From Thalassotalea eurytherma (GTDB lineage: Bacteria; Pseudomonadota; Gammaproteobacteria; Enterobacterales; Alteromonadaceae): a stretch of 64,000 bases of DNA. Position 1 is the first letter of the stretch, and each line of letters starts with the position of its first letter. Of the stretch, positions 63,355-64,000 are shown one piece after another. The notes under the pieces were generated by a model. The model saw nothing but the letters and a program-made list of their open reading frames with translations. It was not told the DNA's origin and ran no database searches. The position numbers and the translations under genes were made by a program. The DNA lies in NCBI RefSeq assembly GCF_030161415.1, contig NZ_BSSU01000008.1, positions 124,001 through 188,000 of the forward strand, written 5' to 3'.

Positions 63355-64000
63355 CTAGTAACGTAAGCTCGCCGTGTTCAAAAACTCTATTTTTGCATTA
63401 TATCGCTGTTCGTCATCATCAAAATTAGCATTCATTTTTGCCCGTTTTAGTGAACGCTTCACTTGCTCTACATCGCCTAACTCAGCATATGCTTTTGCGA
63501 TACCAAAATAGAATTCATGTTGTTTGTTATCTAATCGAATAGCTTTTTTATAGTGTTTTATAGCAGCTAAATGTTCACCATTATAATACGCTTCGTTTGC
63601 CAGTAAGGCATGGTAGTATGGGTTACTCAATCGCTTTTGATGCACATAGTCACGCAACGCTAAGGCTTTTTCAGACTCGCCAGTGGTATCGTGCAAAATA
63701 GCTAAATTATCAAGAACTGTTAAATTATTTGAATTGATATCAATCGCATTTTGATAACTTCTTTGGGCATAAACCGGTAAGTCATTCTGTCTATACAACA
63801 CACCTAAATTCCCCCACGCCGAGTCGTAAAAGGGATCAATTTCCGTAGCAGCTTTTAGGTATGCGTAGGCTTTATTCGTATCGCCAATTATCAAGGCATC
63901 AGCGCCCTTGTTGGTATAAAACATTGCTACGATGGTATTTTTATCAACAAATTGACTTGGAAAAGCTTTCTTTCTCACCGTCGGATCAAAATCGATAGTA
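63355..64000 (-). CDS. TPR-repeat protein (5' end outside the window)
   Basis: The frame is open to the right edge (TIDFDPTVRKKAFPSQFVDK at the visible start), so the first visible GTG is not taken as a start. At least 214 residues are visible, with five TPR units: AMFYTNKGADALIIGDTNKA, SAWGNLGVLYRQNDLPVYAQ, LTVLDNLAILHDTTGESEKA, YHALLANEAYYNGEHLAAIK and HEFYFGIAKAYAELGDVEQV. TPRs bind partner proteins. The missing N-terminus may contain another domain (for example transglutaminase-like, as in some relatives; inference only). It is cotranscribed with the M28 gene. Confidence 0.8.
   Translation of the reverse strand, partial: TIDFDPTVRKKAFPSQFVDKNTIVAMFYTNKGADALIIGDTNKAYAYLKAATEIDPFYDSAWGNLGVLYRQNDLPVYAQRSYQNAIDINSNNLTVLDNLAILHDTTGESEKALALRDYVHQKRLSNPYYHALLANEAYYNGEHLAAIKHYKKAIRLDNKQHEFYFGIAKAYAELGDVEQVKRSLKRAKMNANFDDDEQRYNAKIEFLNTASLRY

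Overview
The window looks like chromosome from a marine gammaproteobacterium of the order Alteromonadales, most likely Colwelliaceae (Thalassotalea or Colwellia type). This is inferred from the low GC content, the linked thrS-infC-rpmI-rplT and pheS-pheT-ihfA blocks, a long PurC, a Hut operon with a HutC repressor, Na+-coupled transporters (AGCS, BASS), an arylsulfatase and a secreted lyase-like protein. No phage, plasmid or CRISPR locus is visible.

Layout. 1-5000: end of an outer-membrane channel gene, a Bax-like glucosaminidase, and a leftward set with a LysE-type exporter, a DUF1415 protein and an Atm1-type ABC exporter. 5000-14740: the translation block, all leftward: thrS-infC-rpmI-rplT, then purC, then (after a rightward DUF1456 gene) pheS-pheT-ihfA. 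Here I read an AUU start for infC, a stem-loop in front of thrS whose seven-base loop holds CGU at the anticodon positions, a cluster of short palindromic repeats, and a 102-bp element with inverted ends. 14750-18960: START-like protein, fructosamine kinase family, CPXCG zinc-ribbon protein, riboflavin synthase, a MATE pump and tRNA-Val(GAC).

18960-36560 is the accessory, decaying part. Intact genes (SASA esterase, alanine symporter, CPA2 antiporter, GabD, lyase-like secreted protein, MAPEG, NTF2-like, ABM, VanZ and small membrane proteins) alternate with broken ones: a GNAT fragment, a membrane protein broken by stop codons and a tetranucleotide repeat, a BASS transporter, a high-molecular-weight FabG, a PAS protein, a SigZ-like sigma factor, a glutathione S-transferase, and one unidentified gene. 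Most carry only one to three readable lesions, so the decay looks recent.

36560-43560: hutC-hutH-hutU with two perfect operators upstream of hutC, then an IS3-family deletion derivative that cuts a HupE/UreJ gene, a 3-hydroxyacyl-CoA dehydrogenase and tRNA-Ser(UGA). 43760-52600: a PafA-like phosphatase, a VOC protein, and a six-gene MoxR-DUF58-DUF4381-BatA-BatB-BatD operon. 52840-64000: arylsulfatase, an eight-haem cytochrome c with HEAT-like and TPR regions, a GGDEF/EAL protein, a metallophosphoesterase relic, an RluA-type pseudouridine synthase, a phosphoribosyltransferase, an M28 lipoprotein peptidase and a TPR protein that runs off the edge.

I found no clearly new multi-gene defence or biosynthetic system. 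The most informative signals are RNA regulatory structures (thrS operator, infC-rpmI leader), repeats (palindromic cluster, MITE-like element, two simple-sequence arrays) and the series of freshly broken genes. All family names come from reading motifs by eye; no database search was possible.
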